A stretch of 64,000 nt of DNA from Permianibacter aggregans. GTDB lineage: Bacteria > Pseudomonadota > Gammaproteobacteria > Enterobacterales > Permianibacteraceae. The position numbers were made by a program, and so were the translations under genes. This document shows positions 1 to 9,429 of the stretch, piece after piece. A model generated the notes under the pieces. The model searched no databases, had not been told where the DNA came from, and was given only the letters and a program-made list of their open reading frames with translations. The stretch is taken from positions 1 through 64,000 of the forward strand of contig NZ_CP037953.1 of assembly GCF_009756665.1 (NCBI RefSeq). The letters are read 5' to 3'. Position 1 is the first letter of the stretch; each line of letters opens with the position of its first letter.

Positions 1-2
1 CG

Positions 3-680
3 GGTGGCCACGATCATTACATCGCCGGATTGGTCGCGTTCAACAGCATTTTCCAGATCGCCTTTTTCAGCGTTTTCGCCTGGCTATTTCTTACCGTTCT
101 ACCGCCTTGGTTTGGGATACAGGGGCAGATCATTCCGATCAGTACCTGGGACATCGCCGAATCGGTGGCAATGTATTTGGGGCTCCCTTTAATCGCGGGT
201 TTTCTCAGTCGTCGCTGGTTAACCCGCCGCTATGGACAGGAATGGTATCAACACCGTTTTCTTCCCCGTATCGGGCCGCTGACCTTGATCGCGCTGTTGT
301 TCACCATCGTCGCCATGTTCAGTTTGCAGGGTGCGGCGGTTTGGCAACTACCGTTTGAAGTTTTACGCATCGCTGTGCCGCTGACGCTTTACTTCGTCGT
401 GATGTTCGTCATCAGTTTTGCGATGGGCAAGTGGTTGGGCGTGGACTATCCACGCACCACGTCGATGGCCTTCACGGCCGCCAGCAACAACTTTGAGTTG
501 GCGATCGCCGTTGCCATTGCCACCTTTGGTCTGGCTTCTCCGGTGGCATTCGCTACGGTTGTCGGCCCCCTGGTTGAGGTGCCCGTGTTGATCGCATTGG
601 TCCATGTTGCGCACTGGTTTCGGCGGCGCTGGTTTCATGACACACACCGCAAAAACATTGCTGCGTCCAGCGCAGGATAA
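3..680 (+). CDS. acr3: Arsenite efflux permease ACR3, 5'-truncated by window start
   Basis: Only the last 225 residues are visible, starting at the GGHDHYIAG stretch, and they match the C-terminal part of the complete copy at 16849-17934. ACR3 (BASS superfamily) carries As(III) out across the inner membrane. The visible part has several hydrophobic segments and the AASNNFELAIAVAIATFG segment typical of ACR3. The catalytic Cys region (GLARCIAM) lies upstream of the window. The stop is followed 21 bases later by the second arsC, indicating one operon. Identification is confident; the truncation is only the window edge. Confidence 0.95.
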   Translation, partial: GGHDHYIAGLVAFNSIFQIAFFSVFAWLFLTVLPPWFGIQGQIIPISTWDIAESVAMYLGLPLIAGFLSRRWLTRRYGQEWYQHRFLPRIGPLTLIALLFTIVAMFSLQGAAVWQLPFEVLRIAVPLTLYFVVMFVISFAMGKWLGVDYPRTTSMAFTAASNNFELAIAVAIATFGLASPVAFATVVGPLVEVPVLIALVHVAHWFRRRWFHDTHRKNIAASSAG

Positions 681-701
681 CCCCTTGGAGTGGAAACTTT
701 T

Positions 702-1112
702 ATGAAACGCAAAGTGTTGTTCGTTTGCACCGAAAATGCCGCCCGCTCTCCAATGGCAGAAGCGATTTTACGGCAATTGGTTGGTGATCAGTTCGAGGCG
801 TTCAGCGCCGGACATCAGCCAACACAATTACACCCAGAGGCCCTGCACGCCTTGCGAGAGCTGGACATCGATACGAGCGGGCTAAGCAGTAAATCACTGA
901 GTAGCTTTATCGGTACCCATTTCGATTTTGTTATTACGCTTTGCGACAAGGCGAAGCAGGAATGCGACACCTTGCCCGGTGCCCATGAACGGATTGCCTG
1001 GGATTTTGAAGATCCGCGCACCAGTGCAGAGACAATGCCCTATCTGCGCACGGCCAAGGCCCTGCGCGAACGCATCAAACTGTTTGTACTGGTGCAAACG
1101 CGAAAGTCTTAG
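702..1112 (+). CDS. arsC: ArsC-like low-molecular-weight phosphatase, copy 1
   Basis: 136-residue LMW-PTP-fold protein with the P-loop CTENAARS (CX5R) near the N-terminus and an ITLCDKAKQEC segment with two further Cys, as in thioredoxin-type arsenate reductases. It likely reduces As(V) to As(III) for ACR3, or acts as a phosphatase. The ATG at 702 is chosen because TTGGAG lies about 10 bases upstream; an in-frame GTG at 690 would overlap that site. It differs clearly from the arsC at 17931-18407 (CTANSCRS loop), so the operon carries two distinct reductase-like genes. Mirror copy at 16417-16827. Confidence 0.9.
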   Translation: MKRKVLFVCTENAARSPMAEAILRQLVGDQFEAFSAGHQPTQLHPEALHALRELDIDTSGLSSKSLSSFIGTHFDFVITLCDKAKQECDTLPGAHERIAWDFEDPRTSAETMPYLRTAKALRERIKLFVLVQTRKS

Positions 1113-1148
1113 CAGATGAATGGCATTCACATTTTTTGAGGACACAAG

Positions 1149-2153
1149 ATGACCATTAAAATCGGTATCAATGGCATGGGCCGGATGGGGCGCTTAGCGC
1201 TTCGCGCCGGGATGGACCATGACGAGTTGGCGTTTGTTCGTTGCAATGATCCTGCTGGCGATGCGGCCACCTTTGCGCACCTGTTGAATTTTGATTCGGT
1301 GCATGGCCGCTGGCATCATCAGGCGCAGGCCGTAGCCGATACCTTGCACATCGGTAAGCATAGGCTCGCCTTCTCGCGCCATAAGACACTGCAAGAAACC
1401 GATTGGTCGGATTGCGATGTGGTGATCGAAGCCAGTGGCAAGTTCAAGTCCACGGCCGCCTTGCAGCCTTACCTCGAACAAGGTGTAAAACGGGTGGTGG
1501 TCACGGCGCCGGTGAAAGAACCCGGCGTCCTGAACGTGGTCATGGGCGTCAATCATGACCGCTTCAATGCCGCCGAGCATCGCATTGTTACGGCCGCCTC
1601 CTGTACTACCAATTGCCTGGCGCCTGTGGTCAAAGTGGTGCATGAACACTTAGGCATTCGACATGGTTCAATGACCACCATTCACTGCCTGACCAACACC
1701 CAAACGATCATCGATGCCGCCCATAAAGATTGGCGCCGTGCACGTGCTTGCGGTGATTCGCTGATCCCGACCACGACCGGCTCTGCAACCGCGATTACCG
1801 AAATTTTTCCGGAATTGAAAGGCCGTTTGAATGGTCACGCCGTGCGCGTGCCCTTGACCGTTGCGTCATTGACCGATTGCGTGTTTGAGGTGAGTCGACC
1901 AACTACCGTCGACGAAGTCAACGCATTATTAAAAGCGGCCGCCGAAAGCGAACTGGCTGGCGTTCTTGGCTATGAAGAACGGCCGCTGGTGTCCATCGAT
2001 TATCGTACCGATCCACGCTCAAGCATCATTGATGCGCCATCGACCATGGTCGTCAACGGCACGCAAGTCAAGATCTACGCCTGGTATGACAATGAGTGGG
2101 GTTACGTCAATCGGACCATTGAGCTTGTCCGCCTGGTTGGCGCGCCACGTTGA
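1149..2153 (+). CDS. gapdh: ArsJ-associated glyceraldehyde-3-phosphate dehydrogenase, copy 1
   Basis: 334-residue GAPDH with the N-terminal NAD motif GINGMGRMG, catalytic ASCTTNC and C-terminal WYDNEWGY. In known arsJ operons this enzyme uses arsenate in place of phosphate to form 1-arseno-3-phosphoglycerate, which ArsJ exports and which then hydrolyses outside, giving net As(V) efflux. The immediate arsJ neighbour, with overlapping or near-overlapping start, supports this role over glycolysis. ATG at 1149 follows TTTTGAGGACACAAG. Mirror copy at 15376-16380 appears identical. Confidence 0.96.
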   Translation: MTIKIGINGMGRMGRLALRAGMDHDELAFVRCNDPAGDAATFAHLLNFDSVHGRWHHQAQAVADTLHIGKHRLAFSRHKTLQETDWSDCDVVIEASGKFKSTAALQPYLEQGVKRVVVTAPVKEPGVLNVVMGVNHDRFNAAEHRIVTAASCTTNCLAPVVKVVHEHLGIRHGSMTTIHCLTNTQTIIDAAHKDWRRARACGDSLIPTTTGSATAITEIFPELKGRLNGHAVRVPLTVASLTDCVFEVSRPTTVDEVNALLKAAAESELAGVLGYEERPLVSIDYRTDPRSSIIDAPSTMVVNGTQVKIYAWYDNEWGYVNRTIELVRLVGAPR

Positions 2154-2164
2154 ACCCCTCCGTC

Positions 2165-3412
2165 ATGAACGCGCTACGCACCTTGCCGCCGGCTTGGCGG
2201 CAATATCTGGTAGTTACTGGCAACTACTGGCTGTTCACGCTCACCGATGGCGCCTTGCGGATGCTGGTGGTATTGCACTTTCACCAGCTCGGTTATGGTC
2301 CACTGGCCATTGCCATGTTGTTCTTGTTTTATGAGCTTTTTGGCGTATTGACCAATTTGTTTGGTGGTTGGCTCGGTGCTCGTGTGGGATTGAATCGGAC
2401 CATGCAGGCCGGGTTGCTGATGCAAGTGTTGGCACTGATCATGTTGACCGCGCCGAGTGAGTGGTTGTCGGTACCGCTGGTGATGGCAGCGCAGGGCTTA
2501 TCCGGGATTGCCAAAGATCTCAATAAAATGAGCGCCAAAAGCAGCATCAAACTGCTGGTACCGACTGAGCAACAAAGTCGACTCTACCGCTGGGTTGCCG
2601 CACTGACTGGTTCCAAGAACGCCCTCAAGGGCGTTGGATTTTTTGTTGGCGCAGCTTTGCTGGCCGTGCTGGGTTTTCGGGGCGCTGTCTTGACGATGGC
2701 GCTGGTGTTGTTCTGCACGTGGTTACTGAGCCGCTGGTGGTTGACCGCCGAGCTCGGTAAAGCCAAATACAAGCCAAAGTTTCGCGATGTCTGGTCCAAG
2801 AGTCGGGCGATCAACATCCTTTCGGCCGCGCGTTTGTTCCTGTTTGGTGCTCGCGACGTATGGTTCGTCGTCGCCTTGCCGGTTTATCTGAGCACCAGCC
2901 TCAACTGGAGTTTTTGGCAGGTTGGCGGTTTCCTGGCGTTGTGGATCATCGGTTATGGCATCGTGCAAGCACTGGCGCCAATGATCACCCGGCAAACGCA
3001 CGACCAAGCCCCGTCGGCGCGCGTACCATTCAACTGGGCGTTGGCCTTAGCCATCGTCCCGGCCGGTATGGCATTGGTATTGCCCCTGGTTGACGTGCCT
3101 GCTTATGTGGTGATCGGTGGATTGCTGATATTCGGCGTGTTGTTTGCTATCAATTCCTCGTTGCACAGTTACTTGATTGTCAGCTTTGCCAAAGAGGACG
3201 GCGTGTCACTGGATGTCGGCTTCTATTACATGTCTAATGCTTGCGGGCGGTTGCTGGGAACGGTGTTGAGCGGGTGGTTATTCCAAGCGTTTGGTTTGAT
3301 GCACTGCCTATGGGTTTCGGCAATGTTGCTACTGTCGGCCGCCGTCATCTCGTTGGCATTACCCTCACATCACGCGGCTTCGGCCCAGCCAACCGTCTCG
3401 TTGCCGGATTAA
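2165..3412 (+). CDS. arsJ: ArsJ, 1-arseno-3-phosphoglycerate exporter (MFS), copy 1
   Basis: About 415-residue major facilitator protein with roughly twelve hydrophobic segments; the opening WRQYLVVTGNYWLFTLTDGA and the DLNKMSAKSSIK segment fit the ArsJ family. It exports the unstable arseno-sugar product of the adjacent GAPDH. The start is uncertain: a TTG at 2150 overlaps the GAPDH stop as TTGA, while ATG at 2165 lies just downstream; neither has a strong ribosome site, so translational coupling is likely. Only 5 bases separate its stop from the next gene. Mirror copy at 14117-15364. Confidence 0.94.
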   Translation: MNALRTLPPAWRQYLVVTGNYWLFTLTDGALRMLVVLHFHQLGYGPLAIAMLFLFYELFGVLTNLFGGWLGARVGLNRTMQAGLLMQVLALIMLTAPSEWLSVPLVMAAQGLSGIAKDLNKMSAKSSIKLLVPTEQQSRLYRWVAALTGSKNALKGVGFFVGAALLAVLGFRGAVLTMALVLFCTWLLSRWWLTAELGKAKYKPKFRDVWSKSRAINILSAARLFLFGARDVWFVVALPVYLSTSLNWSFWQVGGFLALWIIGYGIVQALAPMITRQTHDQAPSARVPFNWALALAIVPAGMALVLPLVDVPAYVVIGGLLIFGVLFAINSSLHSYLIVSFAKEDGVSLDVGFYYMSNACGRLLGTVLSGWLFQAFGLMHCLWVSAMLLLSAAVISLALPSHHAASAQPTVSLPD

Positions 3413-3417
3413 CGTTG

Positions 3418-4707
3418 ATGCCAACGCTCTCAACCGATCGCGAACCATCACGCAGCGTTCAGCTCGCTGAGTGGTTCAATCAGGGCTGTGCTTGCGTCAG
3501 CTTGAACCCCGAAGCATTGACCACAACGCTGGAACGGCAACTGGGTCCCGCACTCGCCAAAACGCTGGCACGCGACATGCCGGGCTTATTTTCACCGGTG
3601 GCGCTATTTTTACCAGCGGAAGAATTCCGCGCCATGCAGCAACTGATTGACACCGTGGAATCGGTCGTGCAACTGCCGGCGTATCAACAACAAGCCTTGC
3701 AAGCGGCGCCGATGATCGCCCGGCATACACCGGCGGCGCAGGCGGTGTTCATGGGGTATGACTTTCATCGTAACGGCTTGCAACCGAAGCTAATTGAAAT
3801 CAATACCAACGCAGGGGGAGCCTATCTGAACGCCGCTTTGCAAAGCGCACAGCAAGCCTGTTGCGCGGACATGGCGGCATTGTTGCGAATACCGGTGACA
3901 GGTGATTTCGGGGCGAATGTGCTCGCGATGTTTCGGGAGGAGTGGTCGCGTGAGCGCGGTGATGCGCCGCTGCAACGGATCGCGATTGTCGATCAGCAAC
4001 CAGCACAGCAGTTTTTGTATCCGGAGTTTGAGTTAGCGCGACAGTTGTTTGTTCGCGAAGGTATTGAGGCCATCATTACAGCGCCCGAACACCTGCGTTT
4101 TCACAGCAACCGGCTTTGGCATGCAGATCAGCCCATCGATCTAGTCTACAATCGATTGACGGATTTTTTTCTCGAAGATGCCGCGCATGAGGCCTTACGC
4201 GAAGCTTATATAGAGCGCGCCGTGGTGTTGACACCACACCCCCATGCTTATGCATTGTTCGCCAACAAACACAATTTGGTCTACCTGAGCGATCCCGCGT
4301 GTTGGCGTGCATGGCAGCTTTCTGAGCAACAGCAGAGCGTACTCGCAAAACACATTCCCAAAACCATCGCCGTGAACCCAAATCATGCCGAGCCGCTCTG
4401 GCAGGAACGACGACAATGGTTTTTTAAACCTGCTCAAGGCTTTGGTAGCAAGGCCAGTTACCGTGGGGATAAATTGACCCGCTCGACCTTTGCCGGCATC
4501 GTAGCGGGTGATTACGTCGCCCAGCACATCGCCCCGCCGACTGAGCGCATCGTCAATCAACATGAACACGCCATCAGCATGAAAACCGATGTCCGCATTT
4601 ATCGTTACGCGGGGCGAACGCTGCTGGTCGCCGCCCGGCTGTATCAGGGCCAAACCACCAATATGCGGACGCCTGGCGGTGGCTTTGCGGCAGTCTATTT
4701 GACTTGA
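3418..4707 (+). CDS. ATP-grasp-like enzyme of unknown substrate in the arsJ operon, copy 1
   Basis: 429-residue soluble protein starting at ATG 3418, 5 bases after arsJ. The C-terminal half has features of ATP-grasp ligases: [15 protein letters not shown] (acidic/Asn metal site), [12 protein letters not shown] (Lys plus Gly-rich nucleotide loop) and [12 protein letters not shown] followed by [12 protein letters not shown]. No signal peptide or membrane segment is seen. Tight coupling to gapdh-arsJ suggests it acts on an arsenic metabolite or a protective thiol or peptide, but the substrate cannot be read from sequence. The longer frame from 3241 overlaps arsJ and is not credible as the start. 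Mirror copy at 12822-14111. Confidence 0.72.
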   Translation: MPTLSTDREPSRSVQLAEWFNQGCACVSLNPEALTTTLERQLGPALAKTLARDMPGLFSPVALFLPAEEFRAMQQLIDTVESVVQLPAYQQQALQAAPMIARHTPAAQAVFMGYDFHRNGLQPKLIEINTNAGGAYLNAALQSAQQACCADMAALLRIPVTGDFGANVLAMFREEWSRERGDAPLQRIAIVDQQPAQQFLYPEFELARQLFVREGIEAIITAPEHLRFHSNRLWHADQPIDLVYNRLTDFFLEDAAHEALREAYIERAVVLTPHPHAYALFANKHNLVYLSDPACWRAWQLSEQQQSVLAKHIPKTIAVNPNHAEPLWQERRQWFFKPAQGFGSKASYRGDKLTRSTFAGIVAGDYVAQHIAPPTERIVNQHEHAISMKTDVRIYRYAGRTLLVAARLYQGQTTNMRTPGGGFAAVYLT

Positions 4708-4747
4708 ACCGCCGCTTGATGGAACGAATGCATTTACTGGCATCACG

Positions 4748-5089
4748 ATGATCGAAAAACTCTACCTTACCGGTCTATTTGCCGTGACGGCACTCGCGGA
4801 AATCGTGGGGTGTTATTTGCCATGGCTCGTCGTAAAACAAGGGAAAAGCCCCTGGTTGTTGCTACCGGCCGCGGTATCACTCGCTTTGTTTGCCGGGCTG
4901 TTGACACTGCATCCGAGTGCTGCCGGACGCACTTACGCGGCGTATGGTGGCATGTATATTTCCATTGCGTTGGCGTGGCTGTATTGGATAGAAGGTGTTG
5001 CGCTTACTCGTTGGGATGTGGCCGGCGCCATCGTTGCGTTGCTCGGCATGAGCATTATCGCCTTTCAACCCGTGACGGACGTTGGATGA
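4748..5089 (+). CDS. ynfA: YnfA/UPF0060 small membrane protein, copy 1
   Basis: 113 residues with four hydrophobic segments; the motifs [23 protein letters not shown] and [17 protein letters not shown] are those of the YnfA/UPF0060 family, an SMR-like group of small transporters. It lies 40 bases after the ATP-grasp gene and 50 bases before tnpA, as the last cargo gene of the ars operon. A role in export of a cationic or organoarsenic compound is possible but is inferred from context only. Mirror copy at 12440-12781. Confidence 0.88.
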   Translation: MIEKLYLTGLFAVTALAEIVGCYLPWLVVKQGKSPWLLLPAAVSLALFAGLLTLHPSAAGRTYAAYGGMYISIALAWLYWIEGVALTRWDVAGAIVALLGMSIIAFQPVTDVG

Positions 5090-5139
5090 ACATACATCAA
5101 ACGGCATGGGCATTGAGCCAAACTGAATAAGGATCTGCG

Positions 5140-8098
5140 TTGCTCAGAGAAACCGCCTATCCGCAGCTTCCTGCGCAGCCGACTCAGCGTGAGCTGGACA
5201 CGGTTTTTACCCCAACGGCAGACGAACTGTCGCGTGCGCGCGCCGCTTTTCGGCGCAGCCTTGCTCGCGCCTGCGTCTTGGTGCAATGGAAGCTCTTGCA
5301 ACGCTTGGGCTACGTTGTGCCACTGACCAGCGTCCCCACCATCATCATTCAACATATTTGCCGTCAAGCAAAGCTGAACGCTCCGCGCCGCGCGCAATTG
5401 CAAGCCTATGACGCTTCAGGGGAGCGATCACGTCATTTGCACTGGTTACGTGCTGAGCTCAATCTTCGCAGTCTTGATCCGCATGCGAGTGCCTGGTTGA
5501 AAGAGCGGGCCATTTCAGCCGCGACCAGCAAGCAGGAATTGCCTGACATCATCAATGTGATGCTGGAAGAACTGGTTCGTCATCGCTATGAACTTCCAGG
5601 ATTCACGGTGCTGCAGCGCTTGGCCCGACATGCCAGGAATCAGGTGAATGCCGAGATTTTTCAGCGGGTCAATCAAGCGTTATCGAGCGAGTGCGCGGAT
5701 CGGTTGGAGCAGTTGTTGCAGGCGCGTGCGAAAAAGAGCAACTGGGAAAGACTAAAGCGCGAACCGAAGCGTCCGACGGTGCGCGAGTTGGCCAGCTACC
5801 TAGAACATTTGCATTGGTTACGTGGCAAGCGTTCGACTTACCGGATACCCGGTTTATCGCCGCGACCAAACGCGTACAACTGAACCGCGAAGCGCAAGCC
5901 TTAAACGTGGCCGAAATGCGTAGCCTTGCTATCGATAAGCGCCGCACGCTGCTGGTCTTGCTGGTGCAATCGCAACTCGGTAAAGCCATGGATGATATCG
6001 TAGAGATGTTCGTCAAGAGCATGAGCAGTTTGCACCATGTCGCCAGCGAAAACTTGAAAAGCTATCACTTACATCAAGTAAAACAAACCGAACGTTTAAT
6101 CGGCCAGTTCCGGGATGTACTGTCAGCGCTACAGCAAGACGAAGATGACCAAATTCGGGTAAAGGCGATTGAGCAGGCGTTGCTGGAATCCCCGGACCAA
6201 CTGATTGCTCAATGCGAAGAGCACATGGCCTTTGCCAATAATAATTATTTTCCCTTTATGCTCCGACCGTATCGGGCCAAACGCCGGTTACTGCTCGAAT
6301 GCCTCTCGATCATGCAGTTAAGATCGAGCTCTCAAGATCGTTCCTTGACGCTCGCCGTGGAGTGGGTGCTTGGACACCGCCATAGTAGACAAGAGTATCT
6401 GGAACTTCGGCCTCCCGTTTCCATGCCATTGCAATGGGTACCGGAAAGGTGGCGGGGACTTATCAATGCCTCGAACGATAGCTCAAGTGGTGTGCAAACT
6501 TTGCATCGCAAGTACTTCGAGCTGTGCGTGCTCACCCACGTAATGCAAGAGCTGAAATCGGGGGATTTGTACCTGGAAAACAGCGAGCAATACCACGATT
6601 TTCGTGAAGACTTCATTTCATTGCAGGAACTTGACACTGAGTTGCCCTTGTACAGCGAGCTAGTCCACCTTCCGGCCAACGCCAGGCAATTCACGGAACG
6701 ACTCAAAGCCGAGCTGCTGGCCACGGCAACCCAGAGTGATGAACACTTTCCAGACAATGCTCACGTGCGGTTCAGTGAATCGGGATTGGTGCTCAGTCGT
6801 CCAGAACGTCAAGAGCCACCCCAAGCCGTGGCGCAACTCGATCCGCTGCTTACCGATTCATTGGGACACGCCAACATCCTGGATGTCCTTGCCGAAACCG
6901 AACGATGGCTCGATCTACACAAATGCTTCGGTCCTTTATCCGGTTTCGAAGCCAAAATAGACGATCCGCGCAAGCGCTTCATCACCACATTGTTTTGCTA
7001 TGGCTGCAACCTGGGCCCAAGCCAAACCGCCCGATCGGTGAAAGGGCTGAGCCGCAAACAAGTGGCGTGGCTAAACTTGAAATATGTAACCGAAGAGCGA
7101 TTGGATAAAGCCATCGTTAAGGTGGTGAACGCATTCAACCGCTTCACGTTACCGAAGTTCTGGGGAAGCGGTCAGCATGTTTCGGCTGATGGCACCAAGT
7201 GGTCAGTGTACGAGCAGAATCTTTTATCGGAATACCACATTCGTTACGGTGGCTATGGAGGCATTGGCTATTATCATGTCTCCGATCGGTATATCGCCTT
7301 GTTTAGCCATTTTATTCCGTGTGGCGTGCACGAGGCGGTGTACATCCTTGATGGATTGTTGCGCAATGAATCCGAGATCCAGCCGGATACCGTCCATGGC
7401 GACACTCAAGCCCAAAGTGCTCCAGTATTCGGATTGTCGTATCTCCTCGGCATTAAACTGATGCCCAGAATTCGGAACATCAAAGATCTGGTGTTTTTTC
7501 GGCCGGACAAAGCGACACGTTATCAACACATCGATAGTTTGTTCCGAGACAGTATTGATTGGGAGTTGATTGAACGTCACTACCTCGATTTGATGCGTGT
7601 AGCGATCTCGATAAAATCCGGGAGAATCACCCCGTCGACCTTGCTGCGCCGTTTGGGAACGGCGAGCCGAAAAAATCGCCTGTACTATGCGTTTCGGGAG
7701 CTGGGGCGGGTGGTCAGGACCAAATTTTTATTGCAATACATCATGGACATTGAACTTCGTCGTACCATTCATGCGGCCACCAACAAAAGCGAGCAATTCA
7801 ATGACTTTGCCAAATGGCTGTTCTTTGGTGGTCAGGGCATCATTGCAGAAATATTCGGCACGAGCAGCGAAAAGTCATCAAGTACAACCACTTGGTTGCC
7901 AACATGATCATCCTGAATAACGTCCATCGCATGACAACATCGTTAAAGCACCTACGACAAAGCGGTTTTGAAATTAACGAGAAGGTCTTGGCTGCTCTGG
8001 CCCCATACCGCACCACACATATCAATCGATTCGGTGACTACACACTCGACTTGGAGCGAGCAGTGGAACCCCCAAGTTTTGGCTTGAGTATTCTTTAG
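5140..8098 (+). pseudogene. tnpA: Tn3-family transposase, copy 1, two frameshifts
   Basis: Reconstructed by comparison with the mirror copy, this is a 986-residue Tn3-family DDE transposase with an N-terminal DUF4158-type region. The C-terminal catalytic half includes SADGTKWS and TVHGDTQAQS. A TTG start at 5140 has AAGGA seven bases upstream. One G is missing at 5824-5825 relative to the other copy, ending the first frame at 5883, and one A is missing at 7849-7851, ending the second at 7907. Because both lesions sit in short homopolymers, they could be sequencing errors. It lies downstream of the ars cargo and points at dif. Confidence 0.93.
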
Positions 8099-8111
8099 AT
8101 AATTCAGTAGG

Positions 8112-8155
8112 TTAGCCGAGTTTTTGGCGAAAATTTCCGGAATCCCGGCCAACCC
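8112..8155 (+). repeat. Tn3-type terminal inverted repeat, tnpA end of copy 1
   Basis: Directly after the tnpA stop, both arms end in the same roughly 44-bp sequence, reading inward from the outer edge as GGGTTGGCCGGGATTCC and ending near CTCGGCTAA. The length (about 38-45 bp) and GGG outer end suit a Tn3-family terminal repeat. Identity between arms stops at 8157. The matching repeat at the other end of the transposon was not found in the window. Confidence 0.75.
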
Positions 8156-8158
8156 TCC

Positions 8159-8263
8159 AGATCGCTGCGCGAACGTGCTGCAGCGTTGATTGCAGTAGCC
8201 CACCCGAAGTTTCGCGACTCACTAGCTGAGGCGGCGCGCAAGGTTTGGCGATTGGCCTGCTGA
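8159..8263 (+). pseudogene. 3' fragment of probable acetyl-CoA hydrolase/CoA-transferase
   Basis: The last 34 codons of a gene begin immediately at the transposon end and run to TGA at 8261-8263. The peptide RSLRERAAALIAVAHPKFRD fits the C-terminus of the acetyl-CoA hydrolase / 4-hydroxybutyrate CoA-transferase family. A strong intrinsic terminator follows at 8302. The transposon apparently separated this end from the rest of its gene, which is not in the window. The family call rests on a short segment. Confidence 0.6.
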
Positions 8264-8301
8264 CGGCTAGAGGCCTCGACAGCGAACACTTCTCTCATCT
8301 G

Positions 8302-8327
8302 AAATCCCACAACTGGGATTTTTTTTT
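8302..8327 (+). terminator. Rho-independent terminator
   Basis: Arms AAATCCCA and TGGGATTT around a CAAC loop, followed by a run of T. It sits 38 bases after the stop of the CoA-transferase-like fragment and is its natural terminator. Confidence 0.88.
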
Positions 8328-8412
8328 GGGGGAAACAGTTTTTTGCTTCCTCCTTGTTTCATTGTTAGCATTCGGTTCGATCCACTGAAAATCGTGGTTC
8401 CAGAAGGAATAA

Positions 8413-8442
8413 AAAAACGGGATGGTGGAACATCCCGTTTTT
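8413..8442. terminator. Bidirectional hairpin terminator
   Basis: Perfect 12-bp arms AAAAACGGGATG and CATCCCGTTTTT with a 6-base loop, A-tract on one side and T-tract on the other, so it can stop transcription from both directions toward dif. Confidence 0.85.
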
Positions 8443-8552
8443 GAGTCCATCAAGGAGGACCAACCCTTGGCAACCAACAATGATGTCTGCTAGTTGTCTT
8501 TACTAACGAACGCTACCGTACATCGAATTGGTTGCCGGCTTCAACAACTTTT

Positions 8553-8568
8553 GTTGACAACTGTCAAC
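8553..8568. promoter_or_regulatory. Palindromic operator-like site
   Basis: GTTGACA and TGTCAAC separated by two bases. It contains a TTGACA-like -35 element and ends 16 bases before the ATG of the 29-codon ORF at 8584, so it may be a promoter with an overlapping operator. The binding protein is unknown. Confidence 0.4.
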
Positions 8569-8583
8569 TAAGGCAAACAAACG

Positions 8584-8673
8584 ATGACCACCATAAAAGC
8601 ACTAGAACTAGCAATTTTGCTGGTAAAAGTCGGCCTTCATCTGTTGGATTGGATGAAGAAACCTAAGCCGTAG
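8584..8673 (+). CDS. Possible 29-residue hydrophobic peptide next to dif
   Basis: ATG at 8584 to TAG at 8671-8673. The peptide has a hydrophobic core (ALELAILLVKVGLHLL) and a basic tail (WMKKPKP), a pattern seen in small membrane peptides. It is preceded by a palindrome with a -35-like element (8553-8568) and a weak AAGG site 11 bases upstream, and is followed 9 bases after the stop by a GC-rich hairpin. The full set of signals around so short a frame suggests a real transcript. Function unknown; a chance ORF remains possible. Confidence 0.4.
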   Translation: MTTIKALELAILLVKVGLHLLDWMKKPKP

Positions 8674-8682
8674 TACGTAGCC

Positions 8683-8712
8683 AGGCCGCCGTCGAGCGGC
8701 CTTCTTCATCTT
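8683..8712 (+). terminator. Hairpin terminator after the 29-codon ORF
   Basis: Arms AGGCCGC and GCGGCCT around a 6-base loop, followed by a T/C-rich stretch. It ends just before dif and shields it from incoming transcription. Confidence 0.7.
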
Positions 8713-8718
8713 CCTGTA

Positions 8719-8746
8719 ATAGCGCATAATGTATATTATGTTAAAT
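8719..8746 (+). other. dif: Chromosomal dif site (XerC/XerD recombination site)
   Basis: Two 11-bp arms flank the 6-bp centre TGTATA. The XerD-side arm TTATGTTAAAT is identical to Escherichia coli dif as I recall it, and the XerC-side arm ends in GCGCATAA, also identical; only the outer bases differ (ATA instead of GGT). XerCD, activated by FtsK, resolve chromosome dimers here. Its presence marks this DNA as the replication terminus of a gammaproteobacterial chromosome, or as an element carrying a captured dif. It lies in the 1.2 kb spacer of the giant inverted repeat. Confidence 0.93.
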
Positions 8747-8875
8747 AAAATGCGTGAAACGCCGGCCGCTTGCAAAGCCTATTGACCGTTCTAACCTTCT
8801 ATTGAGATGCGTGCTCGACCGCCCGTTGATTGACCTTCAGCGCTGCCAGGCGTTGTTCCGACGGTTATCGAACTA

Positions 8876-9160
8876 CTACGTCGAAGTGTTGAATCGGTAG
8901 CTCATGATCGTTCCCGATGCAGTGATCTTCTGTTCGAGTATCAACAGGCTGCGCCGGAGCTCCATTTGCGTCATGACCTGACGCGCCAACGCCGTCAGCA
9001 CATCCAGTTGCGCCGACTCAAGCTGCCTTGGCACCTGATCAAAAACACAAAGTGTGCCGAGTGCTTCGCCAGTTGGCGTCACCAGTGGCACACCGGCATA
9101 AAAGCGAATTCCTGGTTCGCCGGTGACGAGAGGATTATCGCGAAAACGCGAATCGGCCAC
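8876..9160 (-). pseudogene. GAF-domain fragment
   Basis: Minus-strand frame containing [22 protein letters not shown] then [17 protein letters not shown] and QMELRRSL, the second half of a GAF sensory domain of the kind joined to GGDEF output domains. The first half of the domain is missing: upstream of 9160 the strand is the antisense of the GGDEF linker. It is head-to-head with the GGDEF fragment at 9165, suggesting that a piece of one GAF-GGDEF gene was flipped. Unlikely to make a functional product. Confidence 0.7.
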
Positions 9161-9164
9161 TGAG

Positions 9165-9372
9165 CGCGATCGATACCGTTCTAAAATGGAAGCGTATCAA
9201 CGGGAAATGGAAAAACGGTTTGAGCAAATCGAGCTTCAGAGTTCAACGGATGGCCTCACCGGCCTGAAGAATCGGTGGGCGTTTGATCTCCGGCTGGAAG
9301 AAGAGTTTTCCCGTACCACACGTAACGCTGCCCCACTCGCTCTTGCGCTGCTCGATGTCGACTCCTTCAAGA
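9165..9372 (+). pseudogene. Diguanylate cyclase (GGDEF) fragment cut by the transposon
   Basis: Plus-strand frame with a coiled-coil linker ([18 protein letters not shown]), then DGLTGLKNRWAFD and ALLDVDSFKR, the opening of a GGDEF domain. The frame runs straight into the transposon terminal repeat at 9373, so the catalytic GGDEF loop is lost. The remainder should lie beyond the far end of one transposon copy. No credible start codon belongs to the fragment. Confidence 0.82.
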
Positions 9373-9416
9373 GGGTTGGCCGGGATTCCGGAAATTTTCG
9401 CCAAAAACTCGGCTAA
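9373..9416 (-). repeat. Tn3-type terminal inverted repeat, tnpA end of copy 2
   Basis: Mirror of 8112-8155, reading GGGTTGGCCGGGATTCC inward from 9373. The inner flanks of the two copies differ (TCCAG on the left, TCTTG read outward on the right), so no direct target duplication is visible across the spacer. Confidence 0.75.
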
Positions 9417-9429
9417 CCTACTGAATTAT

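Larger units (their letters stand above)
1..8157 (+). repeat. Left arm of giant inverted repeat (ars transposon copy 1)
   Basis: Reads as the reverse complement of 9371-17528: genes from ACR3 to tnpA recur in the same order with left plus right coordinates summing to 17529 (17528 after the first indel). The differences I found by eye are one-base indels at 5824-5825 (GG versus GGG), 7464-7466 (CCC versus CC) and 7849-7851 (AAA versus AAAA). The arm ends at the tnpA-side terminal repeat and is cut by the window start, so its full length is not visible. Confidence 0.97.

Noticed and set aside
3241..3417. Longer start for the ATP-grasp-like gene at 3241
   Set aside because: It would overlap arsJ by about 170 bases in another frame; ATG 3418 fits the operon spacing.
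8158..9370. The spacer as an integron or Xer-integrated phage
   Set aside because: No integrase, attC-like array or phage gene is present; contents are host gene pieces, terminators and dif.
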